The position numbers were made by a program, and so were the translations under genes. Below are positions 14,176-25,000 of a DNA stretch of 38,255 nucleotides, one piece after another. This DNA comes from Candidatus Choladousia intestinavium (GTDB lineage: Bacteria; Bacillota; Clostridia; Lachnospirales; Lachnospiraceae): NCBI GenBank assembly GCA_018712785.1, contig DVGK01000075.1:1-38255 (forward strand). Direction: 5' to 3'. The first letter of the stretch is position 1. The number at the start of each line of letters is the position of its first letter. A model generated the notes under the pieces. That model ran no database searches and was not told the origin of the DNA. It saw only the letters and a list, made by a program, of their open reading frames with translations.

Positions 14176-15360
14176 TCATCGCTCCCGGGGGATTGCAAGA
14201 ATTCCGCTTCTCCGAATACTCTCCACTGCCTCCTTAAGCTGTTCCGGTGGCAATACCAAAGCCATCCGCACATATCCCTCTCCCAGACTTCCGAAGCTGC
14301 TTCCCGGAACACAGATCACGCCGGCCCGTTCCATCAGCTTCAAAGTAAATTCTACAGAATTCTGAAAGCCTTTGGGAATCGGTGCCCACACAAACATGGT
14401 TCCCTCACTGTCCGGCACCTCCCAGCCAATGCTTCGAAGTCCTCCGCATAATGCTCGGTTTCTCTCCTCATATTCCCTGCACTGGGAGAGTACGCTGTCA
14501 AAGGGGCCGTTCAGAGCCGCAATGGCTCCGTACTGAACGGGAAGGAATGTGCCGTAATCGAACTGGGTGCGCAGGGCTCTGAATTTCTGAATCAGCTCCC
14601 GTCTTCCCAAAGCAAAGGACATTCTGGCTCCCGTATAACTAAAGGTCTTTGACAGGGAATAAAATTCCACGCCCACTTCCTTAGCTCCCTCAAAGGCCAG
14701 AAAGGAAGTGCCTGTCTTCTCTCCGAACACCAAATCCGCATAGGCATTGTCATGAAGAATAATGATTTCATACTTCCTGGCAAACGCGATCAACTCCCGG
14801 TAAAAGGAATCCGGCGCTGTTTTGCAGACCGGATTGCCCGGGAAGTTTACAATCATCAATTTAGCCTCTCTTGCAATCTCGGCAGGGATATCTTCCAGCC
14901 TGGGCAAAAATCCGTTTTCCGGAAGAAGGGGATATTCCCAGACTCTGGCGTCGCAAAGCTTTGGACCTACAGAGAAAATCGGATACCCGGGATTGGGAAC
15001 CAGCACCAGATCTCCAGGGTCGCACAGCATCCAGCCGATATGGGCCATTCCCTCCTGGGAGCCGTAAAGGCTCATGATCTCATCCCTCTCAAGCTTTACA
15101 CCGAATCTTCTCTGATAAAAGTCTCTGACCGCCTCCAAAAGCGCAGGCAGATCCTCCAGAGCGTATTTATAATTTTCCGGATCCATGGCCGCCCGGCTTA
15201 CCGCCTCCATCACGTGTCTGGCTGGCTGAAAGTCCGGCGTCCCCACAGAAAGATTGTAGATCTTTTTTCCCTGAGCCTGAAGCTCATTCTTCTTCTCATT
15301 TAAAAGGGCGAAGATCCCCTCCTGAATTCTGTCTGCTTTCTCTGAAAACTGAATGTTCAT
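14176..15360 (-). CDS. PLP-dependent class I/II aminotransferase (LL-DAP/aspartate aminotransferase-like)
   Basis: A 394-residue protein starting at ATG 15360 behind AAGGAG. It is a fold-type I aminotransferase: KKIYNLSVGTPDFQPARHV near the N-terminus, the NPGYPIFSVG block, VNFPGNPVCKTAP, the HDNAYADLVFGE cofactor strand and the PLP lysine in FYSLSKTFSYTGARMSFALG. The C-terminus has EGYVRMALVLP with the substrate arginine. The closest match by eye is the group that includes LL-diaminopimelate and aspartate/alanine-type aminotransferases, but the true substrate is open. Its start lies 65 bases inside the end of the GtrA-YfhO gene, an unusually long overlap for this window, which suggests coupled translation. 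Confidence 0.9.
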   Translation of the reverse strand: MNIQFSEKADRIQEGIFALLNEKKNELQAQGKKIYNLSVGTPDFQPARHVMEAVSRAAMDPENYKYALEDLPALLEAVRDFYQRRFGVKLERDEIMSLYGSQEGMAHIGWMLCDPGDLVLVPNPGYPIFSVGPKLCDARVWEYPLLPENGFLPRLEDIPAEIAREAKLMIVNFPGNPVCKTAPDSFYRELIAFARKYEIIILHDNAYADLVFGEKTGTSFLAFEGAKEVGVEFYSLSKTFSYTGARMSFALGRRELIQKFRALRTQFDYGTFLPVQYGAIAALNGPFDSVLSQCREYEERNRALCGGLRSIGWEVPDSEGTMFVWAPIPKGFQNSVEFTLKLMERAGVICVPGSSFGSLGEGYVRMALVLPPEQLKEAVESIRRSGILAIPRER

Positions 15361-18300
15361 TCTCCCTGTCTCCTTCGTATTTCCACTGATTTTCTTTCCT
15401 GCCGTCTTTCTCTTCCCCGGCCATTGTTTCCGGAAGCTTGGATCCTGCTGACTCTTCCGGAAGATTCTCCTGGTTCTCTTTGCCGGCTTCCTCTTCAGAG
15501 AGGCGTTTTCCCGCAAACCAGGCCGGATGGCGCTTTTCCCAGATACCGGTAAGGAAAAACAGCAGCACGCACACAAGGCTTACGGCGCTTCCTTCCCAGA
15601 GTCCGCCCGGAGTATAAGTCATACGGATTTCATGCTCTCCTTCCTCCAGATGAAGGCCGATAAAAGTATCTCCCACTGTATAGAACTCGGCCGGAGCACC
15701 GTCCACCGTTATCTGCCACCCTTCATCATAGGGAATGGTCAGAAGAAGGGTTCCTGCTTCTTTTACATCCACCCGGCCGCTGATTTTATTTCCATCCACG
15801 GAAACGTCCGTCATCTGGCTCTCGGAAAGCTTGTCAATTACTTCCTGATACGCCTCGTTGGAGCAGGTGTAAACCTGGGCCTGCACGGTAGTCTGATTGT
15901 CATTCAGTTCTACTGTAAAGTCGGCCATATTGCTCTCTTCTGTACCGTTGATCACATAGAGATTGTCCGTGTAAGTGGTGTAGGTCCGGCTGTACTCCGG
16001 CGTGTTCAGATCGATGCTGGCCACCCTCGTATCAATGCACAGGTAAACCTGTTTATTCTCCGGAATCTTGATCCCGTAATTCTGCCCATCCTCCATGTCA
16101 ATATACCGGTCCAGGACAAAAATAGGCTCCAGTCCCGTAGCCAGCTCCACAAAGCTGTTCTGCACCTGCAGCGGCTCGGCAGCCTGAATATCCCAGTCCC
16201 GGATAGAATCCTGCACCATAAAGCCTATGGACAGAGCATTGTCATTTTTGTAAAGAGTCAGTTCCCCGTCCTGATCCACCTTCTCAAACTGGTACATGGT
16301 CTCCGCCTGGTTTACCGGAGAGGCTAAATATTTAATGCCGAACACATCGTTAAAGAGCTTGGTCACTCCCAGATACCCGTTTTTATTGGTACGTGCTTCA
16401 ATCCCCAGGCTCTGGCACAGGCGGATCACCGATTCCTGCATGGTGGAATTAAACATGACGATGGAATTGCCGCCGCAGAACATGGTTACGTTTCTCATCC
16501 TCTGCCGGTCCACCTCGCTCCGGTAAAAATCCGTATCTCCCTGAACCGCCATAAGATTCTGGTAGGATTCCTGATCCCCCAGATAAATGCTCCTGGTGAC
16601 GCCGCCGTTGGAGATAATCCCGTGGATGCCGTTGGCCGCCGTCTCACCGATCAGCACCAGGGACAGCACGCCGCACCAGAGGCGCCAGCCCCGGTCATGA
16701 AGATACTTGCCCGCCATCAGAAGGCCCAGATAGAGAATCAGCAGTCCCAGGGTGATCAGATAAATATACTCTTCCAACTCGCCGAACTGCTCCACAAAAC
16801 ACCAGCCCACAAAAGCTGCCGGAATGGCCCAGGCTGCCAGAAGAAATGGCAGCGGAATACTCTGCAGATGGCCCAGCACATCATAAGCCATAACCAGAAG
16901 CAGGGCAATATACAGAAATGCAAACCGGTTTGGAAGGCCGTTCTGCACGTGAAAACCATGCCAGATATAATTCAGAATATTAAAGGAAAAGCTCAGCAGA
17001 AGAAGGGCACACAGGGCGTAATGACCCAGTCTTTCCCGGAGCCGGATTTTCCGGTCAAAAAGATACAGCACCGCCAGCAGCACCGCCGCCACCGTACAGT
17101 ACACATTCAGTCCCACCTGGCTGTTGGAAATGTTCACCGGGTCGGTAAAGGCGAAATTACTCAGCATCATCTCCGCAAAGCTGGTATAGAACCGTATCAA
17201 GGTAGGAAAGGTATTGCCCTGCATGGACTCGGAGCTGGAAAGGCCCAAAAAGGCCGGCAGCAGCACCAAGGCCGCCATGCCGCCCGCCAGGAGGGAATAC
17301 CATCCGAAGGTCAGACAGCTTTTTCCCACCGCCTTAAGCCGGATTCTCTCCGCGCTGATCCACCGGACCAGAAAATACAGGCAGGAAAAAATGCAGAGCA
17401 TAAAACCGATATAATAATTGCACCAAAGGCCGTAAAATAAAGCGAGCCCGTAAAGCTTCCCGCTCTCCTGGCGTACAATCCTCTCGATCCCTTTCATCAC
17501 CAGAGGCAGAACCGCGATGCTGTCCAGCCACATCAGATTAAAGTAATACCCCAGAATAAAATTGGAAAGGGCAAACATCACCCCGAAGGCCGCAGGAAGA
17601 TACTTTCTCTCCGGATCCCGGTCGTGAAGATACCAGGAAAAGAACCCGCCGCACAGAGCGATCTTCAGAAGAATCATAACATCCATAAAATCGCAGACAT
17701 TTTCTGTGGGCACAAAAACCATAAGAAAATTCAGGGGACTGGCCATATAGTAGGCATAGGTGGACCAGAAATTATACCCAAACCCTCCGGAGATAGAGTA
17801 CAGCAGGGACTCGCTGCCTGCCAGCTTCTCATGAAAATCTGTATAGAAGGGCAGATACTGGTGGAGGGAATCTATAATCAGAAGGGTCTTATCCCCGAAG
17901 GGCCAGACTCCGATCACCGCGAAGCCGATGCCCGCCGCCAGGGCGGAAAGCAGGAATCCTGCCAGAAAGAAAAGCCTTCCCCGCCTTTTTTTCTCCAGGC
18001 TTTCGGCATCTGCCGGCGCGTCCTCCTTCTTAAATACCACGTATTTGCTGATGAGAAAATTCAGAACCAGAATCACTACCTGGATCAGTATTTTGGCAAT
18101 CATATCATTCATGCCCCAGATGATGCTTAAAAGCAGAACCCCCAGGATCTCCACCAGCATGGTCCCCAGACGCATGCCGATGAAGCCTCCCGCTTCTTTC
18201 AGAAGCTCCCTGAAGGATTCCGTCCTATGCTCAAAGACAAAATTTTTGTTTACCACATAGGCAAACAGAATCGCTGTGAAAATCGCCGCCGTATTGGCGG

Positions 18301-18418
18301 CTGTAATATCCATGCCCACAATCTGGCGAAGAATATAATACATCCCCAGATTCACCAGGGTGGAACATCCTCCGAAAAAGATATAACGCACTGCCTGGTT
18401 TTGATATAATTTTTTCAT
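15296..18418 (-). CDS. GtrA-YfhO fusion membrane protein
   Basis: A 1040-residue protein starting at ATG 18418 behind GGAGGAG. Residues 1 to about 130 form a four-helix GtrA-like domain (AVRYIFFGGCSTLVNLGMYY), the type that moves polyprenyl-linked sugars across the membrane. After a basic linker, residues about 145-620 hold many transmembrane helices of the YfhO/GT-C type, with the IDSLHQYLPFYTDFHEKLAG block typical of YfhO. Residues about 620-960 are mostly extracytoplasmic beta-rich sequence (including GYLGVTKLFNDVFGIKYLAS), then a final helix and a charged tail. YfhO in Bacillus glycosylates lipoteichoic acid using lipid-linked sugar. Here flippase-like and transferase parts are in one chain, so it may take up a lipid-linked sugar and use it on the outer surface. 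The polymer target is unknown. Confidence 0.88.
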   Translation of the reverse strand: MKKLYQNQAVRYIFFGGCSTLVNLGMYYILRQIVGMDITAANTAAIFTAILFAYVVNKNFVFEHRTESFRELLKEAGGFIGMRLGTMLVEILGVLLLSIIWGMNDMIAKILIQVVILVLNFLISKYVVFKKEDAPADAESLEKKRRGRLFFLAGFLLSALAAGIGFAVIGVWPFGDKTLLIIDSLHQYLPFYTDFHEKLAGSESLLYSISGGFGYNFWSTYAYYMASPLNFLMVFVPTENVCDFMDVMILLKIALCGGFFSWYLHDRDPERKYLPAAFGVMFALSNFILGYYFNLMWLDSIAVLPLVMKGIERIVRQESGKLYGLALFYGLWCNYYIGFMLCIFSCLYFLVRWISAERIRLKAVGKSCLTFGWYSLLAGGMAALVLLPAFLGLSSSESMQGNTFPTLIRFYTSFAEMMLSNFAFTDPVNISNSQVGLNVYCTVAAVLLAVLYLFDRKIRLRERLGHYALCALLLLSFSFNILNYIWHGFHVQNGLPNRFAFLYIALLLVMAYDVLGHLQSIPLPFLLAAWAIPAAFVGWCFVEQFGELEEYIYLITLGLLILYLGLLMAGKYLHDRGWRLWCGVLSLVLIGETAANGIHGIISNGGVTRSIYLGDQESYQNLMAVQGDTDFYRSEVDRQRMRNVTMFCGGNSIVMFNSTMQESVIRLCQSLGIEARTNKNGYLGVTKLFNDVFGIKYLASPVNQAETMYQFEKVDQDGELTLYKNDNALSIGFMVQDSIRDWDIQAAEPLQVQNSFVELATGLEPIFVLDRYIDMEDGQNYGIKIPENKQVYLCIDTRVASIDLNTPEYSRTYTTYTDNLYVINGTEESNMADFTVELNDNQTTVQAQVYTCSNEAYQEVIDKLSESQMTDVSVDGNKISGRVDVKEAGTLLLTIPYDEGWQITVDGAPAEFYTVGDTFIGLHLEEGEHEIRMTYTPGGLWEGSAVSLVCVLLFFLTGIWEKRHPAWFAGKRLSEEEAGKENQENLPEESAGSKLPETMAGEEKDGRKENQWKYEGDRENEHSVFRESRQNSGGDLRPFK

Positions 18419-18438
18419 AATTCCAGGATCTCCTCCAC

Positions 18439-21400
18439 TTACAGTATAATCTCTTTTCCAAGACAGAAGGAATAGATCACCTTCTCTTCCACCCTGCGTC
18501 CCGTAAGGCGTTCCAGGGCCGTCCCGTAGTAATCCAGCTGAACCTTATACTTCCGCACCAGCTCTTCTTCCCGGCTTACCCGGTCCGTCTTATAGTCCGC
18601 CACGGCAATACTTCCATCCTCCAGATAAAAGAAAGCGTCTATAATCCCCTGTACCAGAACCGTCTCCTGAGGATTCCATCCGGGCCGTATGGTATCGGCC
18701 GGAACGCCCAGCACAAAGGGCTGTTCCCGGAACAGTTCCCCTCTGGCCGCCGCCCGGGCCATCCTGCGGCCTGTACCGCATTCCAGAAAGCGGCGTATCT
18801 CCTCAAGCCTGACAGCCTGGCTTTCCTCCCGAGACATTTTACCACAAGTCACCAGTTCTTCCAACTGTAATTCAAGTTGATCTTTCTTAGAAAAATCTAA
18901 ATTTTCCATAAAACGGTGGTAGAGCGTTCCTCTGGCCGCCCCGGCAATCTCTGTTTTTTCCCCCCTGAATCTGGGAATCAGGGGGATCACTGTCTCTTCC
19001 TGATACAGCCGTACCTCCTCTTCCTCCTCCGGGATATAGGACAGCTTTTTCAGCTCAGATACCGTAAGCTTCCCGATAATGTCACGGTCTTTCTCCCAGG
19101 GGTAGCGTGCGGCGAACACCTGCTCCAGGTACTGCCTGGCCTCCTCGTCCTGACATTCCTCCCCGGAAAGTTCCAACAGTCTCTGAAGGCCCAAAGTATC
19201 TGCTTCCTTTCTATCCTCAGCCGCAAGTGCAAGCTCCGCCTCCTCTATAAGCCTGATTCTGAATCCTGCTTCTGTGTCCTCCCGCTTTTCTTCTTCCAGA
19301 CCGGCTATGGCCAGAAGCCCAGCCGCGGCCGGATGACGCAGCAGCGCCGGCATAAGGAAATCCAGATAAGAGGAAGCTTTTAAAAGAGCTCCGCAGGAAA
19401 TCTTTCCCCCACGCTTCTCTCCGGCCAGGTACCATCTGGCTATGCGATCCTCCAGCTTGGCAACTGTTCCGGTGAGAATCAGCTTTTCCTTAGCTCTTGT
19501 CATAGCCACATAGAGAATCCGCAGCTCTTCCCCCAGGTTCTCCTCATCCATTTTTCCCTGTATCACTTTTTTCAGAAGGGTAGGGGACTTTAACCGCCGC
19601 GCCGGATCCACACAGTCGCAGCCCATCCCCAGCTCCTGGTGCATTACCAGCCGGCTGCGCCGGTCCGTCTGATTGAAGGATTTGGAAAGTCCGCACACAA
19701 AGACGATGGGAAACTCCAGTCCCTTGCTCTTGTGGATACTGAGGATCCGCAGGGAGTCCTCCCCCTCCCCTTCCAGGTTGGCTTCCCCGTAATCCACCTC
19801 ATATTTTTTCAGGCTCTCGATGTACCGGACAAAGTGATACAGACCCCGGTAGCTGGTAGCCTCATAGGCCACGGCCTTTTCCACCAGCATATCCAGATTG
19901 GCCTTTCTCTGGGCACCTCCCGGAAGGGCGGCAGCGTATTCTCCATATCCCGTGGCGTCCAGAATTTCCCAGAGGATCTCATGCACCGGGGTATACTGGG
20001 TCTTTCTGCGAATTCTCTGCCATGTTTCAAAAAAGCCTTCCAGCTTTTCCTTTAAAGCCCTCTGACTTCCCTGCTCCATGTATTCCCGACAGCAGCCGTA
20101 GAAATGAGGAGCGGCGGTTTCACTGCGGATCACAGCCAGTTCTTCATCCGTAAAGCCTCCTATGGCGCTCCGCATGACCCCGGCCAGGGGCAGATCCTGA
20201 ATAGGGTTATCCAGAATCTGTAAATAGGACAGAACATTCTGCACTTCCACCGCGTCAAAATACCCTTTCTGGGAAGCTGTGTGGCAGGGAATTCCCATTT
20301 CCATCAGGACTTTTGAAAAAGTCTCCGCCCATCCGGTCACCGTCCGCAGAAGGATTACCATATCCCGGTACCGGGCGGGACGGTATTCCCCTGTCTCCTT
20401 ATCCCACACCAGCTCATTTCCGGCCAACTCAAGAATCCGCCTCCCGGCCAGTCTCGCCTCCTGCTCCATCCGTTCTCCCTCCTCCAGGCGCAGCAGAAGA
20501 AGCTCCGTATCGTACCCGGAGGGATCCGCGCCGTCCTCTCTGGAAGCAAAAACAGCCCCCGGATGCAGCGCCGCCTTCTCATCGTAATCAATTCCTCCCA
20601 GATCCCGGTTCATGATTTTCTCAAATACATAATTCACACTCCCAAGAACCTGTTCCCTGCTGCGAAAATTCTGGTGAAGATCAATTTTCAGGGCGTGCCT
20701 TCCGTCCGCCTCGTAAGTCCGGTATTTTTCCGTAAAAAGCTCCGGGCTTGCCAGCCGGAAGCGGTAGATGCTCTGCTTAATATCTCCTACCATGAACCGG
20801 TTATGGGGATGCCCGGGGCCTCCTGACACGCTGGAAAGCAGCAGCTCCTGCACCAGGTTGCTGTCCTGGTACTCGTCGATCATCACCTCCCGAAAAAGCT
20901 CCGCGTACTCCAGGGCCGCCTTGGAGGGCTGTACGGCGCCGTCCTCGTCCCTCCTGGTAAGAACCTTCAGGGCCTCATGCTCCAGATCAGAAAAATCCAG
21001 AATATTTTTTTCCTCCTTCGCCTGCCCAAGCCTTTCCATGAAGTCCAGGGTCAGATCCGCCAGCATCCGTACTGTGCTCCCGCTCTCATAAAGCTCCCGG
21101 AACACGGTTTCACAGTCTTCAAAAAAGTACTGCTCCTGAAGCTCTTCCACGGCATCTTTCACCTGCCTGCGTATCTCCTGTACCTGCTGCTTCTTCTGAG
21201 GAGAGACATTCTTACCCCGGACCGGCGCCAGCCTGGAAAATGCTCCAAATCCCGCAAATCTCTCCGCCGCCGCCTCATAAACCTGCCGCGGGGATCGATC
21301 CTCCCATTCCTCTGTGCCGCCTGAGAGCTTCTCAAGCCGGTCCAGGTCTTCCTCCAAAGTCTTTAAGTAAGGGGCAGGTCCGTCCGGTTCCTCTGAAAGA

Positions 21401-22092
21401 GCGACGGCATACATAAGCTGACGCTTACAGTCCTCCAGAATCTTCTCCAGGCGGCAGCCAATCTCCCCAAGCCATGAATCCTCCGCCTTAGGACTGTAGG
21501 TCTGACAGCATTTCTTCAGCCATTCCTCTGGCCAGGGCTGTCCCTGGGAGAAATGGTAAATCCGAATCAGGGTCTCCTCCAGAATCTTGTCGTTCTTTCC
21601 AGGCGTAAACCGCTCCAGGAATTCTGAGAAAGCCGGATCTCTCTTTTCATAGGCGGCATCCACCGTCTCCCGGGCTGTATCCTGCTCCAGCAGACGGATT
21701 TCCCCTTCATCCGCAATCCGAAAGGCCGGGTCTACCCCTGCCTCCTGAAAGTGATTTCTCAGAACCTCCAGACAGAAGCTGTGGATGGTCATGATTCTGG
21801 CATTATGCACCAGAACCAGCTGCCTCTGCAGATGGACGTTCTCCGGTTCCGCAGCCGCCCTCTGCTCTAAAGCGTCCCGCAGACGCTCCCGCATCTCCGA
21901 GGCCGCGGCATTGGTAAAGGTAACCACCAAAAGCCGGTCTATATCCGCCGGATCCTTCTCCTGGGTCACCAGAGAAAGAATCCTCTCTACAAGAACCGCC
22001 GTCTTTCCGGACCCCGCGGCCGCGGAAACTAAAAGGCTGACATTTCTGGCGTCAATGACCTTCTGCTGATCCGCCGTCCATTTCACCGCCAT
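18439..22092 (-). CDS. addA: ATP-dependent helicase/nuclease subunit AddA
   Basis: A 1217-residue protein starting at ATG 22092 behind AAGGAGGAAGG. AddA with AddB makes the Firmicute counterpart of RecBCD: it unwinds and resects DNA double-strand ends until a Chi site. Motifs of a UvrD-like superfamily 1 helicase are in order: Walker A SAAAGSGKTAVLVERIL (about 22-38), FTNAAASEMRERL, MIDEYQDSNLVQE, VGDIKQSIYRFR and SIHKSKGLEFPIVFVCGL, then LYVAMTRAKEKLIL. The C-terminal RecB-type nuclease has the key ADYKTDRVSREEE stretch. Its start overlaps the addB end by 41 bases, so the subunits are probably translationally coupled. Length is normal for AddA. Confidence 0.97.
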   Translation of the reverse strand: MAVKWTADQQKVIDARNVSLLVSAAAGSGKTAVLVERILSLVTQEKDPADIDRLLVVTFTNAAASEMRERLRDALEQRAAAEPENVHLQRQLVLVHNARIMTIHSFCLEVLRNHFQEAGVDPAFRIADEGEIRLLEQDTARETVDAAYEKRDPAFSEFLERFTPGKNDKILEETLIRIYHFSQGQPWPEEWLKKCCQTYSPKAEDSWLGEIGCRLEKILEDCKRQLMYAVALSEEPDGPAPYLKTLEEDLDRLEKLSGGTEEWEDRSPRQVYEAAAERFAGFGAFSRLAPVRGKNVSPQKKQQVQEIRRQVKDAVEELQEQYFFEDCETVFRELYESGSTVRMLADLTLDFMERLGQAKEEKNILDFSDLEHEALKVLTRRDEDGAVQPSKAALEYAELFREVMIDEYQDSNLVQELLLSSVSGGPGHPHNRFMVGDIKQSIYRFRLASPELFTEKYRTYEADGRHALKIDLHQNFRSREQVLGSVNYVFEKIMNRDLGGIDYDEKAALHPGAVFASREDGADPSGYDTELLLLRLEEGERMEQEARLAGRRILELAGNELVWDKETGEYRPARYRDMVILLRTVTGWAETFSKVLMEMGIPCHTASQKGYFDAVEVQNVLSYLQILDNPIQDLPLAGVMRSAIGGFTDEELAVIRSETAAPHFYGCCREYMEQGSQRALKEKLEGFFETWQRIRRKTQYTPVHEILWEILDATGYGEYAAALPGGAQRKANLDMLVEKAVAYEATSYRGLYHFVRYIESLKKYEVDYGEANLEGEGEDSLRILSIHKSKGLEFPIVFVCGLSKSFNQTDRRSRLVMHQELGMGCDCVDPARRLKSPTLLKKVIQGKMDEENLGEELRILYVAMTRAKEKLILTGTVAKLEDRIARWYLAGEKRGGKISCGALLKASSYLDFLMPALLRHPAAAGLLAIAGLEEEKREDTEAGFRIRLIEEAELALAAEDRKEADTLGLQRLLELSGEECQDEEARQYLEQVFAARYPWEKDRDIIGKLTVSELKKLSYIPEEEEEVRLYQEETVIPLIPRFRGEKTEIAGAARGTLYHRFMENLDFSKKDQLELQLEELVTCGKMSREESQAVRLEEIRRFLECGTGRRMARAAARGELFREQPFVLGVPADTIRPGWNPQETVLVQGIIDAFFYLEDGSIAVADYKTDRVSREEELVRKYKVQLDYYGTALERLTGRRVEEKVIYSFCLGKEIIL

Positions 22093-25000
22093 CTGTCCTT
22101 CCTCCTTCCTTCGTTTCTGTTTTTCCGTATGCCAGCGGCCTCTCCTGCTTCTTTCCTGAACGCATTCCTTCTGCCGCTGTCTCCCTGGTCTGAGTTTCTT
22201 CTGTCTTCTTCTTGGCCGCTGCCTCCACGGTCTGAGTCTCTTCTGTCTTCTCCTTGGCCGCTGTCCGCTCCGGCTCCTCTTCCCCGGAGGTCTCCGCCGT
22301 CCGCCGGTTCCCCTCCGGCTCTGAGGTTTCCTCCCCGGTCATATACTCCCAGGCTTCTTCCTTTGTAACCGACACCTTCCGCGTCTTAAATATTTCCGGC
22401 AGCTTCCGGTCAAATCCGCACACAGATCTGTAGATACACAGGTCGCAGGCAGACTGCTTTCCATCCTCCATAGGATTCGGCGCGATCTCTCCCTCCAAAA
22501 TCCCTCTCCCCATTTCCATAAGCTTCCGGTTCACATACCGTCCCAGCTGCTCAAATTCCCCGGTGGAAGCCACGCCGGAGCCTGCTCTTGGAGTGCCGTC
22601 CTTTTTTAAAGATACCGGAATCACCTTTGAGTCTGTTCCCATATCCGCATCCAGGGCATGCAGGATTTCCGGATTTTTATTGACCAACCCCTGGGGCCTA
22701 AGCTCCTTCAGGAGCCTTTCCCGGTCATCCTTTTCCACAGCGGCTTTTCTATCCCTGTCAAGGATGGGATCCTGCATCTGATAGTAAAATACTCCCGCGG
22801 GAATCACCTTTTTTTCTTTCTGCTGCCCTCGCTCCAGCTCCAGGGCCGCGTTCAGATAGACCAGAAGCTGAAGCTGAAGGCCGTAATACACAGAAACCGG
22901 GTCAAAACGGGCATGACCGGATTTATAATCCACGATTTTTATATAAACCTCTTCCTCTGTCTCCACCTCATCGATCCGGTCAATCCTTCCCTGCAGCTGC
23001 ATCCGCGCCTGAGGCTTAAGCTCCATACGGACTGCATCCAGATCTCCCGCATCCTCAAAGGAAATCTCAAATCCCTTGGGCCGGAAGCGTCCCGCCTTAA
23101 TCTGTTCATGCATGGCCCAAAAAGAACGGCAGAGAATCCTTTTAATTCTGCAGATAGTATATTCCGCCCTGGCTGAGCTGTGCAGAAGCCTGGAGCCGTA
23201 TTCTTCCGCTACCTGCTCCACACACTGCTCCATAATCGGTTCTGCTGCCTCCCTGGAAATCTCTCCCCAGTCCCAGCCCTTTGCCTGAAGCTGTCTGGAG
23301 AAAAGCTCCATGGACCTGTGAAAGACGATTCCCAGATCCACAGGCCGCACTTCAAAGAGCTCCCGCTCCCGAAGTCTCAGGCCATAGGCCGCAAAATGGG
23401 CAAAAGCACAGGCGGCAAACTGCTCCAGACGGGTGACACTGTTTTTCAGAACCTCCCCGTAAAGGACTTTTGAGGTCTGATAGGAAAGACGTCCCCCCTC
23501 TTCCAGAGAAAAAGCGGCTTCGGCAAGCTTTCTCACCCTCTGCCTGTATGCTTCGTCGGAATCGTACATCCGGTAAAGCTCTCTCCACCAGGATTTCTCC
23601 CTTCCCATTCTCGCCTCCTGAAATCCTCCGGTCAGACAGTCCAAGCCATTTTCCCTGGATGTAACCAGGAAGAGGGGCTCTCTTGCTGTCTCATCCGAAA
23701 TGGAAAGCTCTGGAAAGAGACGGCGGATCCTTTGAACCAGATAGGAGGGCCGCATGGCTTTCCCGTCGCTGCTTCCCCGGCACCAGGACAGAATCAGTCC
23801 CTGCCGGGGCTTCGTAAGATTCTGATACAGGTAGAAGCGCTGAATATAACTGTTCTCCCGGATACCGGGGGCCAGCTCTACGCCGCTCCCCTCCAGAATT
23901 TCCCTCTCCATGTCAGAGACCAGACCCCCCTGATTTCCTCTGGCCGGCACCCAGCCGTCATTCAGACCCAGAAAAAACAGCACTTTCACATGAGCCAGGC
24001 GGCTTCTCTCTATATCGCCCACCTGCACCTGGTCGATACCCGGCGGAATGATTCCCACCCTGGCCTCCTCAAATCCGGCATCCAGGATTTCCGAAAATTC
24101 TCTGAGAGTCACCTGCTCCTCTCCCAGAAGCTCCACCATCTCATCCAGAAGCTCCACCAAAACAGGATAGACCTGGCTGTACTCTCTGGCTTCCTCCAGC
24201 TTTCCCTCCTCCCGGAAGGAAAGCTCCAGATCCTTCAGCTTCTGCTGAATCCCACAGTCCTCCACCAGAGTCAGAAGAGCCTCGGCGAAATCCCTGACTC
24301 TGCCCTTTCCCTTCCGGACCCGCTCTCCAAAAGGCCGGTACCGCTCCATCACCTGCTGCCTGCAGGCCTCGCAGAAGGCGGTCTCCTCCTGTACACATTC
24401 CGAACCCCTTCCTTTGCCGCCGCCCGGGTCAGAGGCTTCCTCCCAGGAAGCGTTCCACCTTTTCCAGCCCTGAATCCCTCTGGACAGCACATAATTTTCC
24501 ATCCGGTCCGCCGCGTCCTGTGACACACCGGTCATTCCGGTGCGAATATACCGAAACATCGCTTCATAGGTCAGATTCTTCCTTGCCGCCTCCAGCGCCC
24601 CCCGGATAAACTCCAGGCAGGGATTCAGAAGCAGATGTCTGGTCTCATCCAGAAAAGCCGGAATCTCATACTTTGGAAAAATCTTCTTAACATAATGGCC
24701 ATAAGCCGAAAGATCTCCTGTGATGATGGCAATCTCCCGGTACCGGAACCCTTTCTCCGTCACCAGTTCCCGAATTTTCCGGGCCGCGAAGGCGACTTCC
24801 GCGGCCGGGCTGTGGGACTCATGAAGGGAAATCTCCGGTTCCCTTTTTTCCCCTTCCGTTTCTCCTTTTGCCTTAAAAAAGGCTCCCTTTCCCCGGAACA
24901 GCTGGCTTTCCAAAAATTCCAGCTCCCCTCCCTTCTGAAATCTGGGGAGCCCGTCCCTTCCGAGAATGACCGGCGTGTCCGCTTCCATCCTGCCGTGAAC

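Noticed and set aside
16622-17440. A 272-codon plus-strand frame opposite the GtrA-YfhO gene.
   Set aside because: The translation is Gln/His/Lys-rich low complexity, as expected from the reverse of membrane-helix codons; no ribosome binding site or promoter.
22173-22256. The 42-bp tandem repeat considered as a CRISPR-like array.
   Set aside because: Units are directly adjacent with no spacers and lie in frame within addB.
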